A stretch of DNA of 64,000 bases from NCBI RefSeq assembly GCF_003121295.1, contig NZ_PHNC01000029.1, positions 496,001 through 560,000 on the forward strand. The letters run 5' to 3'. The notes below the pieces were generated by a model that worked only from the letters and a program-made list of their open reading frames with translations, was not told the DNA's origin and did no database searches. This stretch comes from Streptomyces orinoci (GTDB lineage: Bacteria > Actinomycetota > Actinomycetes > Streptomycetales > Streptomycetaceae). This document shows, piece after piece, positions 32,693-39,613 of the stretch. A program made the position numbers and the translations under genes. The first letter of the stretch is position 1, and the number at the start of each line of letters is the position of its first letter.

Positions 32693-33475
32693 ATGAGCCC
32701 GCACGCCTCGCTCTTCCTTGACCGCACCGCCGGCGTCCTGGCCCTGGTGGCGCTCACCGCCACCGTGGTCTGGGGGCTGATCGCCGCCGACTGTCTGGCC
32801 GTGGTGCCGCTCACCGCACGGGCCCGGCTGCTCGCCCAGGCCGTCCACCGGGCGCTGGGCGTTGGCGCGTTGGGCTTCCTGGCCGTGCATATCGCGGTGA
32901 AGACGGCCGAGGGGCACGCCGGAGCGGCGGCGGCACTGCTCCCCTTCTCCTCCGGAGCACTGCTCGGCCTGGGCGCGCTGGCCGGATATCTGCTGGTGCT
33001 GGCCGCGGCAACTGGAGCGCTGCGTTCCGCATTTGTGGGACGCGGACGGCTGGCCCGGCGCTGGCGGGTTGTGCACTCCTGCGCATACCCCGCCTGGTGC
33101 GCCGCCCTCCCCCACGGCCTCAAGGCGGGCCGCGCACCGGCGACTTGGGTGACCGTCTGCTACGCGCTCTGCCTGGCCGCGGTGGCGGCGGCCCTGGCCT
33201 TCCGGGCACTGGCCGCCGCCCCGGCCGGGAGGCGGGTACGGAACGGGGTACGGGCGGCTATGCGCCCCGGCACGCGCCCGGGGCGCGGCAGGCGGGCGGC
33301 ACGACCGGTGCGTGCCGGGTCCGCGCTGGGCCGGTATGTGACAGGGTCCACGCGAGCCCGGCGCGGCCGGAACGCACGGGGAGTACGGGGCGCGGGCAAC
33401 CGGAAAGCGGGCGGGCGGGCAGGAGTGCCCGGTGAGGTACTCGCGGCACCGCCGCGTCCGGGGAGGCACGGATGA
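32693..33475 (+). CDS. Cytochrome b/ferric-reductase-like membrane protein
   Basis: A 260-residue protein with about five hydrophobic helices in the first 175 residues, then an Arg/Gly/Pro-rich basic tail of about 80 residues. Four histidines are spaced like bis-heme ligands: His52 and His66 in one helix (13 residues between) and His128 and His141 in another (12 between), as in cytochrome b/ferric-reductase-like domains. It should carry electrons across the membrane. The stop overlaps the start of the downstream NuoF-like flavoprotein (ATGA), pointing to a coupled electron-transfer pair. Family membership is inferred from helix and His spacing. Confidence 0.75.
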   Translation: MSPHASLFLDRTAGVLALVALTATVVWGLIAADCLAVVPLTARARLLAQAVHRALGVGALGFLAVHIAVKTAEGHAGAAAALLPFSSGALLGLGALAGYLLVLAAATGALRSAFVGRGRLARRWRVVHSCAYPAWCAALPHGLKAGRAPATWVTVCYALCLAAVAAALAFRALAAAPAGRRVRNGVRAAMRPGTRPGRGRRAARPVRAGSALGRYVTGSTRARRGRNARGVRGAGNRKAGGRAGVPGEVLAAPPRPGRHG

Positions 33476-34980
33476 ATGAACCACTGCCCGAGCTGCCGCC
33501 GGTGGTGGCGCTGGGGCCGGCGCGGGTGACGGCCGGGCTGGCCGATGCCGAACGGCTGGACCGGCGGGCCCACTTGGCCGTGCACGGCGGACCGCCCCGG
33601 CTGACCGAGTCCCAACTGGCGCTGCTGGCCCAGGCCGTAGCACTGCGCGGGCGCGGCGGTGCGGGCTTCCCGTTCGCCCGGAAGCTGCGGGCGGTGGGGG
33701 ACGCGGTACGACGGCGCGGAGTGCGGCCGGCCGTGGTGGTCAATGGGTGCGAGGGGGAACCGGCCTGCCGCAAGGACACCGTGCTGCTGGCCCGGGCTCC
33801 GCACCTGGCCCTGGACGGGGCGCTGCTGGCGGCCTCGGCACTGGGGGCCCGGACCCTGGTGGTCGCGGTCACCCGGGCATGCACCGAGTCCTCGGTACGG
33901 GCCGCGCTGGCCGAACGGGGACTGTCCGACCGGCGGGGGCGAGCGGTACGCGCCCGGGTGGTACGGCTTCCGGAACGGCTGGTCTCCGGGGAGTCGGCCG
34001 CCTTGCTGCGGGCCGCCGACGGCGGGCCGGCGCTGCCGCCCGGGCACCATCCCCGGGCCGCCGAGGCCGGGCTGGCGGGGATGCCCACCCTGCTGTCCAA
34101 CGCCGAGACCTTCGCCCAGCTCGCCCTGGCGGCCCGGCTGGGCGCACCCGGCTATGCCGCGACCGGTTTCCCCGGGGAGCCGGGCACCCTGCTGCTCACC
34201 GTCTCCGGGGCGGTGCCCGCCCCCTGTGTGGTGGAGGCGCCCGGCGGGGTGCCGCTGCCGGAGGTGCTGCGGTGGTGCGGGGCACCGGGCGCGGTGCAGG
34301 GGGTGCTGGTGGGCGGCTACCACGGCGCCTGGCTGGACGCCGCCGCTGCCGGGCGGGCCGTGCTGGCCCGGGACGCGCCGGCCGCGCTGGGCGGCACCCT
34401 GGGCGCGGGTGCGCTGCTGCCGCTGCCGCTGGACAGCTGCCCGCTGGGCGAGGCGGCCCGGGTGGCGCGCTGGCTGGCCGGAGAGTCCGCCGGGCAGTGC
34501 GGGCCCTGCCGGGTGGGGCTGCCCGCGCTGGCCGGGGCGCTGGAAGAGCTGGCCGGTGGCGGGGCCGCGGGTGAGGCGGCCCTGCGGCAGATGGCCGGAG
34601 CGGTACGCGGACGCGGCGCCTGCGGGCACCCGGACGGCGCGGCCCGCTTCGTCCTCAGCGCCCTGGACGCCTTTCCGGACGACCTGGCAGCGCACCTCGG
34701 CGGTGGCGGCTGCGGGCGGCCGACGGCCGGAGTGCTGCCGCTGCCCGCCACCGGGGCGGAGCCGGAGGCGGCCGAGGAGCGGCTGGCGGTGGACTGGACG
34801 CTGTGCGAGGGCCACGGTCTGTGTGCCGGGCTGCTGCCGGAGCTGGTGCGGATGGGAGCGGACGGCTATCCGGCGCCGGCGGACACCGCCGTGCCCCGGC
34901 GGCTGCGCGGCCGGGCCCAGCGGGCGGTGAGCCGCTGCCCCGCCCTGGCCCTGCGGCTGGAACGGCACCAAATGCACTGA
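33472..34980 (+). CDS. Orphan NuoF-like flavo-iron-sulfur protein with C-terminal ferredoxin domain
   Basis: A 502-residue protein related to the 51-kDa subunit of complex I. The FMN/NADH fold shows GRGGAGFP (about 60-67) and NGCEGEPACRKD (about 91-102), followed by an SLBB-like segment (LLLTVSGAVPAPCVVEAPGG) and the 4Fe-4S helical domain ESAGQCGPCRVG with Cys343, Cys346 and a later Cys384. The first cysteine of the usual CxxCxxC is Ala340, so one expected ligand is missing. A C-terminal domain of about 60 residues resembles a single-cluster 3Fe-4S ferredoxin (Cys445, Cys451, Cys489 in CPAL). There is no complex I operon here. It overlaps the cytochrome b-like gene by four bases and probably feeds or drains its hemes. 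Confidence 0.85.
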   Translation: MNEPLPELPPVVALGPARVTAGLADAERLDRRAHLAVHGGPPRLTESQLALLAQAVALRGRGGAGFPFARKLRAVGDAVRRRGVRPAVVVNGCEGEPACRKDTVLLARAPHLALDGALLAASALGARTLVVAVTRACTESSVRAALAERGLSDRRGRAVRARVVRLPERLVSGESAALLRAADGGPALPPGHHPRAAEAGLAGMPTLLSNAETFAQLALAARLGAPGYAATGFPGEPGTLLLTVSGAVPAPCVVEAPGGVPLPEVLRWCGAPGAVQGVLVGGYHGAWLDAAAAGRAVLARDAPAALGGTLGAGALLPLPLDSCPLGEAARVARWLAGESAGQCGPCRVGLPALAGALEELAGGGAAGEAALRQMAGAVRGRGACGHPDGAARFVLSALDAFPDDLAAHLGGGGCGRPTAGVLPLPATGAEPEAAEERLAVDWTLCEGHGLCAGLLPELVRMGADGYPAPADTAVPRRLRGRAQRAVSRCPALALRLERHQMH

Positions 34981-35010
34981 GCGGGCCGCCCGTTACCGGA
35001 CGACCCGCTC
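34979..35010. terminator. Hairpin between the NuoF-like gene and tRNA-Ala
   Basis: Arms GAGCGGG and CCCGCTC are perfectly complementary around an 18-bp loop that can itself pair partly. It begins at the stop codon of the NuoF-like gene and lies between that gene and the opposed tRNA, so it can terminate both. Confidence 0.6.
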
Positions 35011-35019
35011 AATTCACTG

Positions 35020-35092
35020 TGGAGCTAAGGAGAATTGAACTCCTGACCTCCTGCATGCCATGCAGGCGCTCTACCAACTGAGCTATAGCCCC
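35020..35092 (-). tRNA. tRNA-Ala (anticodon GGC)
   Basis: A 73-nt gene folding into a complete cloverleaf: acceptor GGGGCTA/TAGCTCC, D arm AGCTCAGTTGGTAGAGC, anticodon arm CCTGC-ATGGCAT-GCAGG giving GGC, variable loop AGGTC, T arm with TTCAA and discriminator A; CCA is not encoded. It is identical to the gene at 38257-38329. Confidence 0.97.
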
Positions 35093-35132
35093 TTGTTCTG
35101 TTTTCCGCCCGGTTCCCCCGGCGACATCGACT

Positions 35133-35163
35133 ACATTACACGGCCCCACCCGCCATCTGCCAA
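35133..35163 (-). promoter_or_regulatory. Candidate promoter of tRNA-Ala (first copy)
   Basis: The minus strand has TTGGCA, a 19-bp spacer and TAATGT about 40 bp upstream of the mature tRNA 5' end. The elements are close to consensus; the spacing is one base long. Confidence 0.45.
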
Positions 35164-35227
35164 ATCGAGGGCCTGCTCGATCAACAGTGATTTCGCTTTG
35201 CCCGATTTGCCCCCTTGTCAGGGGCAG

Positions 35228-35461
35228 TCAGGCCGTGGCGAAGGAATAGAACCGCTTGAGCGCGCAGTGCTCATCGAGCAGCCGGCCATAGATCGGCTCG
35301 CCCTCCAGCTCCCGATAGGTCTCGATCGGGTCGCCCTTTATGATCAGCGCCCGCGCGCACTCGACGCACCAGTACTGGTAGTCGGGATTGATCGGCTCCA
35401 TATCGCGGACGATCGGTGTCCCACTGCCACACCAGTCGCATTTCCGGCTGTGTGCACCCAT
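35228..35461 (-). CDS. Small zinc-ribbon-like protein, function unknown
   Basis: A 77-residue protein with two CxxC-type knuckles: CDWCGSGTP near the N-terminus and WCVECARAL about 24 residues later, a likely zinc ribbon. The rest is an acidic helical tail (DPIETYRELEGEPIYGRLLDEHCALKRFYSF). It lies four bases after another tiny zinc-ribbon gene, so the two form an operon. Such pairs occur next to tRNA genes in streptomycete cores; no partner function is known. Confidence 0.7.
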   Translation of the reverse strand: MGAHSRKCDWCGSGTPIVRDMEPINPDYQYWCVECARALIIKGDPIETYRELEGEPIYGRLLDEHCALKRFYSFATA

Positions 35462-35465
35462 TCAC

Positions 35466-35618
35466 TCAGCTCCAGCTGTGGCCGCAGGCGGTACAGACAT
35501 AGGAGACACCGCCGTTGTCGCCAAGCACCTGGGCCACATGAGCGGATCCGCATGCCGGACACTGAATCGACGCCGTCAGAGGGAGGGCATCGGACTCCGC
35601 GAGGATGCGCATCGGCAT
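35466..35618 (-). CDS. Tiny zinc-ribbon protein, function unknown
   Basis: A 50-residue protein from ATG 35618, preceded by GGGGAGGGAAGG. A longer 68-residue form from ATG 35672 is possible but has no ribosome site. It carries CPACGS and CTACGHSW, 19 residues apart, a compact zinc ribbon of the kind found in transcription or ribosome accessory proteins. It is followed after four bases by the 77-residue zinc-ribbon gene. Confidence 0.65.
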   Translation of the reverse strand: MPMRILAESDALPLTASIQCPACGSAHVAQVLGDNGGVSYVCTACGHSWS

Positions 35619-35687
35619 AATGCCTTCCCTCCCCTTCGGCCCCGTCCGCTCCCGGCTGTCCGATTCTGCCATGCGACGGGCGCCAGG

Positions 35688-37166
35688 TCAGCGCCGCGGC
35701 CGCACCAGGCCCGTACCCACCGCGGCCACGGCCGTACCCCCCAGGGCGAGGCAGGTGATCCAGAGCGAATGCGCCGCCATATGCGCCCCCGCGCCCCCGG
35801 CGCCGCCCAGGTACACCGCCCCGAAGACGGCGATACCGGTGAGCATGCCGATCTGCGAGGTGGTGGCCAGCAGCCCGCTGGCGTCCGCGGCGTGCTCCGG
35901 ATCCACGGTGGCCAGCGCCCGGGTCAGCGTGGGGCTGAAGGCCATGCTCACCCCGGCCCCACAGGCGGCCGTCAGCACATAGAGCGCGGCACCGCCATCG
36001 CCCCCGCCCCGGAGCAGCAGTCCCAGCCCCAGATAGCCGGCCGCCGCCAGCACCAGGCCCACCGGCGCCAGCGCACCATGCCAGCGGGCGGGCAGACGCT
36101 GCCAGTTGAGACCTATGACGCCGAACAACGCGGCCATGGGCACAAACGCCAGGCCCGTCTGCTGGGCGCTGAACCCCAGGGCGCTTTGCAGATGGAGCGA
36201 AAGCACCAGCAGAAAGGCCCCGTTGACCGCCATGGACAGCCCGATCCGGGCCACCGCCCGGGGCATTCCGGGCGCCCGCAGCACCACCGGCGATATCAGC
36301 GGCGCTCCCCCGCGCCGGGCCAGCCGGGACTCATAGGCCCCGAACACCACCGCCAGCACCGCGCTCAAGGCGAAGGACGCCCAGCACCACAGCGGCCAGC
36401 CCTGGTCCTGCCCCAGCACCATCGGCACCGTGAACAGGGTGACCGCCGCCGCCAGCAGCAGCAGGCCCGGCAGATCCAGCCCCCGGGAGCCCTCGCCCGC
36501 CTGCCGCCGGTCACGCGGCATCAGCCGCAGGCCCAACGCCACAAGCAGCACGCCTATCGGCACATTCACCAGGAACACCGGCCGCCAGCTCAGCCCATAG
36601 AGATCCGCGCTGACCAGCACCCCGCCCACGATCATGCCCGCCGCCGCGCCGGAGGCCAGCACCGCCGAGTAGGCACCCAGTGCCCGGGTGCGCGAACTAC
36701 CGGTATACGTACGCTGGATGAGGCTGAGCACCTGCGGCAGCATCATCGCGGACCCGGCGCCCTGAACAAACCGGAACGCTATCAACTGCCCCGTATCCGC
36801 GGCGAGTCCACAGCTGAGCGAGGCCAGCGTGAACAGCGCCACGCCCAGCAGGAACAGCCGCCGGTGGCCATGGCGGGCGCCCAGCCGGGCGCCGGTGATC
36901 AGCAGCACGGCATAGGCGATGGTGTAGCCCGCCACTATCAGCTGCATCCCGGCTCCCGAGGCATGCAGCTCGGTGCGGATGGTCGGGGCGGCCACATTGA
37001 CGATGAACACATCGAGCAGCGCCATGAATTGGCCGGTGAGCACGATCGCCAGCAGCCAGGCCGGTCTCGGCGGGCGGCCCCGGGCACCCTGGGCGGCGGC
37101 GTTGTCAGTGGCACCCGCTTTACTGACGGAACGAGTGGGGGAGGCTTCGGCGAGGATCTCGGTCAT
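35688..37166 (-). CDS. MFS multidrug exporter, DHA2 (14-helix) family
   Basis: A 492-residue exporter with fourteen predicted helices. N-terminal WLLAIVLTGQFMALLDVFIVNVAAPTI is the typical DHA2 first helix, with the conserved D-x-x-I-V-N-V-A-x-P; GARLGARHGHRRLFLLG is motif A; and ASGAAAGMIVGGVLV with RPVFLVNVPIG is the antiporter motif C region. Such proteins export drugs or dyes in exchange for protons. It is divergent from an XRE-type regulator across a 102-bp gap with two GGTACCGA sites. Substrate unknown. Confidence 0.9.
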   Translation of the reverse strand: MTEILAEASPTRSVSKAGATDNAAAQGARGRPPRPAWLLAIVLTGQFMALLDVFIVNVAAPTIRTELHASGAGMQLIVAGYTIAYAVLLITGARLGARHGHRRLFLLGVALFTLASLSCGLAADTGQLIAFRFVQGAGSAMMLPQVLSLIQRTYTGSSRTRALGAYSAVLASGAAAGMIVGGVLVSADLYGLSWRPVFLVNVPIGVLLVALGLRLMPRDRRQAGEGSRGLDLPGLLLLAAAVTLFTVPMVLGQDQGWPLWCWASFALSAVLAVVFGAYESRLARRGGAPLISPVVLRAPGMPRAVARIGLSMAVNGAFLLVLSLHLQSALGFSAQQTGLAFVPMAALFGVIGLNWQRLPARWHGALAPVGLVLAAAGYLGLGLLLRGGGDGGAALYVLTAACGAGVSMAFSPTLTRALATVDPEHAADASGLLATTSQIGMLTGIAVFGAVYLGGAGGAGAHMAAHSLWITCLALGGTAVAAVGTGLVRPRR

Positions 37167-37195
37167 GGCAACCAGCCTCGGGCAGGCGCTGCACG

Positions 37196-37226
37196 GGTAC
37201 CGAGAGCCCACGGATGCTGGTACCGA
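37196..37226. promoter_or_regulatory. Two direct GGTACCGA sites between MFS and XRE genes
   Basis: GGTACCGA occurs at 37196-37203 and 37219-37226, starts 23 bp apart, roughly two helical turns, in the 102-bp divergent intergenic region. This is a plausible operator for the XRE regulator; it is inferred from position and repetition. Confidence 0.45.
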
Positions 37227-37268
37227 CAGCACCTGGCAACCCCCCGGGCCGACGATGACGATGGGGGA

Positions 37269-38204
37269 ATGACCACCATGGCGACGACCAACGGACGCAA
37301 ACGCCCGGAGCTGGCCGCCTTTCTGCGCAGCAGAAGGGCCCGGGTGACCCCGGCCGACGTCGGTATGCCCGGCGGGCTGCGGCGCCGTACCCCCGGGCTG
37401 CGCCGGGAGGAGGTCGCCCAGCTCTCCGGCGTCGGCGTCACCTGGTACACCTGGCTGGAGCAGGGCCGTCCGATCAATGCCAGCGTGCAGGTGCTGGACG
37501 CCATCGCCCGCACCCTCCGGCTGGACCAGGCGGAGCGCGAGCACCTCTACCAGCTCGCCGAAGTCCCCTACGCCCCGGAGCGGGTGGCCGACGCGGAGTT
37601 CGTCGGCCCGGAGGTGCTGGGCATCGTGGAGAGCCTCCATCCGCTGCCCGCCGTGGTCTACAACGCCCGTTACGACGTGCTGGCCGCCAACACCGCCTAT
37701 GGGGCCATGTTCCCCTTCATCCACCTCACCCCGGAAGGCAAGGGCAATGTCCTGTGGCAGCTGTTCACCGTGCCTCCCTGCTGCTGCCCCTTTATCGACC
37801 GGGAGGCCGAACTGCCCCTGCTGGTGGCCGCGTTCCGCGGTGCCTATGGCCGTCATGTGGGCGAGCCCGCCTGGGAAAGCCTGATCGAGCGGCTGAGTAC
37901 GGCCAGCGAGGACTTCCGCCGGCTGTGGAACGCGGGGGATGTACTGCCGCCCGGCCACCGGATAAAGCATGTGCACCATGTCTCGGTGGGCGAACTCCGG
38001 CTGACCTCCACCTCGCTGGCGGTGGGCGGCGTTCCGGAGACCCGGATCGTGGTCTACACACCCAATGACGAGGAGAGCCGCGAGCGGATACAGCGGCTGT
38101 GCGCCGAGGGGGACCCGGTCATCGGCTGCTGTGTGCACGCCCGCCGGCTCTCCGAGATACGCGCCCTGCAGGCGGAGACCCGGGAGCCGGAGAAGGTGGG
38201 CTGA
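37269..38204 (+). CDS. XRE-family regulator with MmyB-like ligand domain
   Basis: A 311-residue protein. The N-terminal HTH (AAFLRSRRARVTPADVGMPGGLRRRTPGLRREEVAQLSGVGVTWYTWLEQGR) is the hallmark of the large actinomycete MmyB group, followed by a PAS-like domain (VLGIVESLHPLPAVVYNARYDVLAANTAYGAMF) thought to bind a fatty acid or other hydrophobic ligand. Unusually it carries three consecutive cysteines at 171-173 and a Cys pair at 287-288. It is divergent from the DHA2 exporter and is its likely regulator. ATG 37269 is used; ATG 37278 is also possible. Confidence 0.88.
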   Translation: MTTMATTNGRKRPELAAFLRSRRARVTPADVGMPGGLRRRTPGLRREEVAQLSGVGVTWYTWLEQGRPINASVQVLDAIARTLRLDQAEREHLYQLAEVPYAPERVADAEFVGPEVLGIVESLHPLPAVVYNARYDVLAANTAYGAMFPFIHLTPEGKGNVLWQLFTVPPCCCPFIDREAELPLLVAAFRGAYGRHVGEPAWESLIERLSTASEDFRRLWNAGDVLPPGHRIKHVHHVSVGELRLTSTSLAVGGVPETRIVVYTPNDEESRERIQRLCAEGDPVIGCCVHARRLSEIRALQAETREPEKVG

Positions 38205-38211
38205 AAACGAA

Positions 38212-38246
38212 GATCCCGCCCTTCTCCTCAAGAGAAGGGCGGGATC
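38212..38246. terminator. Strong bidirectional hairpin between XRE gene and second tRNA-Ala
   Basis: A perfect 15-bp stem (GATCCCGCCCTTCTC / GAGAAGGGCGGGATC) around a five-base loop. On the minus strand it is followed by TTCGTTTTC, fitting an intrinsic terminator for the tRNA; it lies seven bases past the XRE stop on the plus strand. Confidence 0.85.
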
Positions 38247-38256
38247 ATCAGGACTG

Positions 38257-38329
38257 TGGAGCTAAGGAGAATTGAACTCCTGACCTCCTGCATGCCATGC
38301 AGGCGCTCTACCAACTGAGCTATAGCCCC
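38257..38329 (-). tRNA. tRNA-Ala (anticodon GGC), second copy
   Basis: A 73-nt cloverleaf identical base for base to the tRNA at 35020-35092, in the same orientation. Anticodon GGC in loop ATGGCAT; no encoded CCA. It has its own promoter and terminator. Confidence 0.97.
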
Positions 38330-38383
38330 GCTGCTCTCGGTTCCCCCGGAGGTTTTCCCCCGCGTTCCCCGCGAACAAGAAGA

Positions 38384-38413
38384 ACTTTAGCCTGCGACCT
38401 GGCCAAATGTGAA
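38384..38413 (-). promoter_or_regulatory. Promoter of tRNA-Ala (second copy)
   Basis: The minus strand has TTCACA, an 18-bp spacer and TAAAGT about 55 bp before the tRNA 5' end. The -35 matches TTGACA at five of six positions and the -10 fits TAnnnT. Confidence 0.6.
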
Positions 38414-38441
38414 ATCGGGCGGAGGCCGCCCCCGGCGGCGC

Positions 38442-39095
38442 TCAGTCGTCGTCGCCGAGGACGGGCTCGGGCAGGGTGCCGGCGTTGTGCTCCAGCAGCC
38501 GCCAGCCGCGGGCGCCCTCGCCCAGCACCGACCAGCAGCAGTTGGTGAGGCCGCCGAGCGCCTCCCAGGAGTGCGGCGCCAGGCCCAGCAGCCGGCCGAT
38601 GGTGGTGCGGATGGTGCCGCCATGGCTGACCACCACCAGGGTGCCGCCGTCCGGCAGCTTCTCCGCGCCGGAGAGCACCACCGGGGCGGCCCGGTCGGCC
38701 ACCTCGGTCTCCAGCTCACCGCCGCCGCGCCGCACCGGTTCACCGCGCTTCCACGCCGCGTACTGCTCGCCGTAGCGCTCGATGATCTCCTCATGGGTGA
38801 GGCCCTGCCACACCCCGGCATAGGTCTCCCGCAGTCCGGCGTCACTGGTCACCGGCAGCCCGGTGAGCGAGGACAGCTCGGCGGCGGTGGCGGTGGCCCG
38901 CTTGAGGTCGGAGGCCAGGATGGCGTCCGGCTTCATTGCGGCCAGCAGCCGGGCGGCCCGGCGGGCCTGGGCCACCCCGGTCTCGGTCAGCTCGATGTCC
39001 GTGGAGCCCTGGAAGCGGCGCTCGACGTTCCAGGCCGTCTGGCCGTGCCGCCACAGCACTATGCGGCGGCCCCGGCCGCCGCCGCTGCCGTTCAG
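38442..39095 (-). CDS. Histidine phosphatase family protein (phosphoglycerate-mutase-like), probable CTG start
   Basis: A 217-residue protein in the histidine phosphatase superfamily: WRHGQTAWNVERRFQGSTDIELTETG (catalytic His in RHG), ASDLKRATATA, ETYAGVWQGLTHEEI and VVVSHGGTIRTTIGRLLG (second catalytic His). It should use a phosphohistidine intermediate; the substrate is unknown. The first ATG/GTG in frame is GTG 39059, which would delete the first beta strand before RHG. The full strand (RGRRIVLWRHG) is recovered from CTG 39095, which overlaps the rsfS stop (CTGA) and has GGGGAG five bases upstream. It is the last gene of the nadD-LCP-rsfS operon. Confidence 0.88.
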   Translation of the reverse strand: MNGSGGGRGRRIVLWRHGQTAWNVERRFQGSTDIELTETGVAQARRAARLLAAMKPDAILASDLKRATATAAELSSLTGLPVTSDAGLRETYAGVWQGLTHEEIIERYGEQYAAWKRGEPVRRGGGELETEVADRAAPVVLSGAEKLPDGGTLVVVSHGGTIRTTIGRLLGLAPHSWEALGGLTNCCWSVLGEGARGWRLLEHNAGTLPEPVLGDDD

Positions 39096-39532
39096 CTGAG
39101 CTCCCCGTGCGGGGCGCCCTCACCGGCCTGGGTCCGGGCGTACTCCTCGGCCTTGCCCTTGGTGGCCACCGCGTCGGCGGGCAGCTGGATCTCCGGGCAG
39201 TCCTTCCACAGCCGCTCCAGTGCGTAGAAGACGCGCTCCTCGCTGTGCTGGACGTGCACCACGATGTCCACATAGTCCAGCAGCACCCAGCGGGCGTCGC
39301 GGTCGCCCTCGCGCCGCACCGGCTTGGCGCCCAGCTCCTTCAGCAGCCGCTCCTCGATCTCGTCAACGATCGACTTGACCTGGCGGTCGTTGGGGGCCGA
39401 GGCCAGCAGGAAGGCGTCGGTGATCGACAGCACATCGCTGACGTCATAGGCGATGATGTCGTGCGCGAGCTTGTCGGCAGCCGCCTGGGCGGCGGCCTGG
39501 ATGAGCTCGATGGAGCGGTCCGTGGCGGTCAC
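39092..39532 (-). CDS. rsfS: Ribosomal silencing factor RsfS
   Basis: A 146-residue RsfS/Iojap protein from GTG 39532. Conserved segments are KLAHDIIAYDVSDVLSITDAFLLASAPNDRQVKSIVDEIEE, RREGDRDARWVLLDYVDIVVHVQHSEERVFYALERLW. It binds ribosomal protein L14 and blocks joining of the subunits when nutrients are short. The stop overlaps the next gene's proposed CTG start. It sits in the common nadD-LCP-rsfS-phosphatase cluster. Confidence 0.95.
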   Translation of the reverse strand: MTATDRSIELIQAAAQAAADKLAHDIIAYDVSDVLSITDAFLLASAPNDRQVKSIVDEIEERLLKELGAKPVRREGDRDARWVLLDYVDIVVHVQHSEERVFYALERLWKDCPEIQLPADAVATKGKAEEYARTQAGEGAPHGELS

Positions 39533-39613
39533 AAGCCATGCTTTCGCTAGGGGTCGGTACGCCTCAAGGGTCTCATGACCCGCCGGTGCCCTCCCCTGGC
39601 TTTTCGGCCCCGC

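Noticed and set aside
35388..38204. A 938-residue plus-strand frame that would fuse into the XRE regulator
   Set aside because: Only the last 311 residues show homology; the rest is the shadow of the exporter gene. The regulator starts at 37269.
35020..38329. An integrative element using tRNA-Ala att sites
   Set aside because: Both tRNAs are full-length and functional-looking, no integrase or excisionase gene lies between, and att remnants are usually partial tRNA 3' ends.
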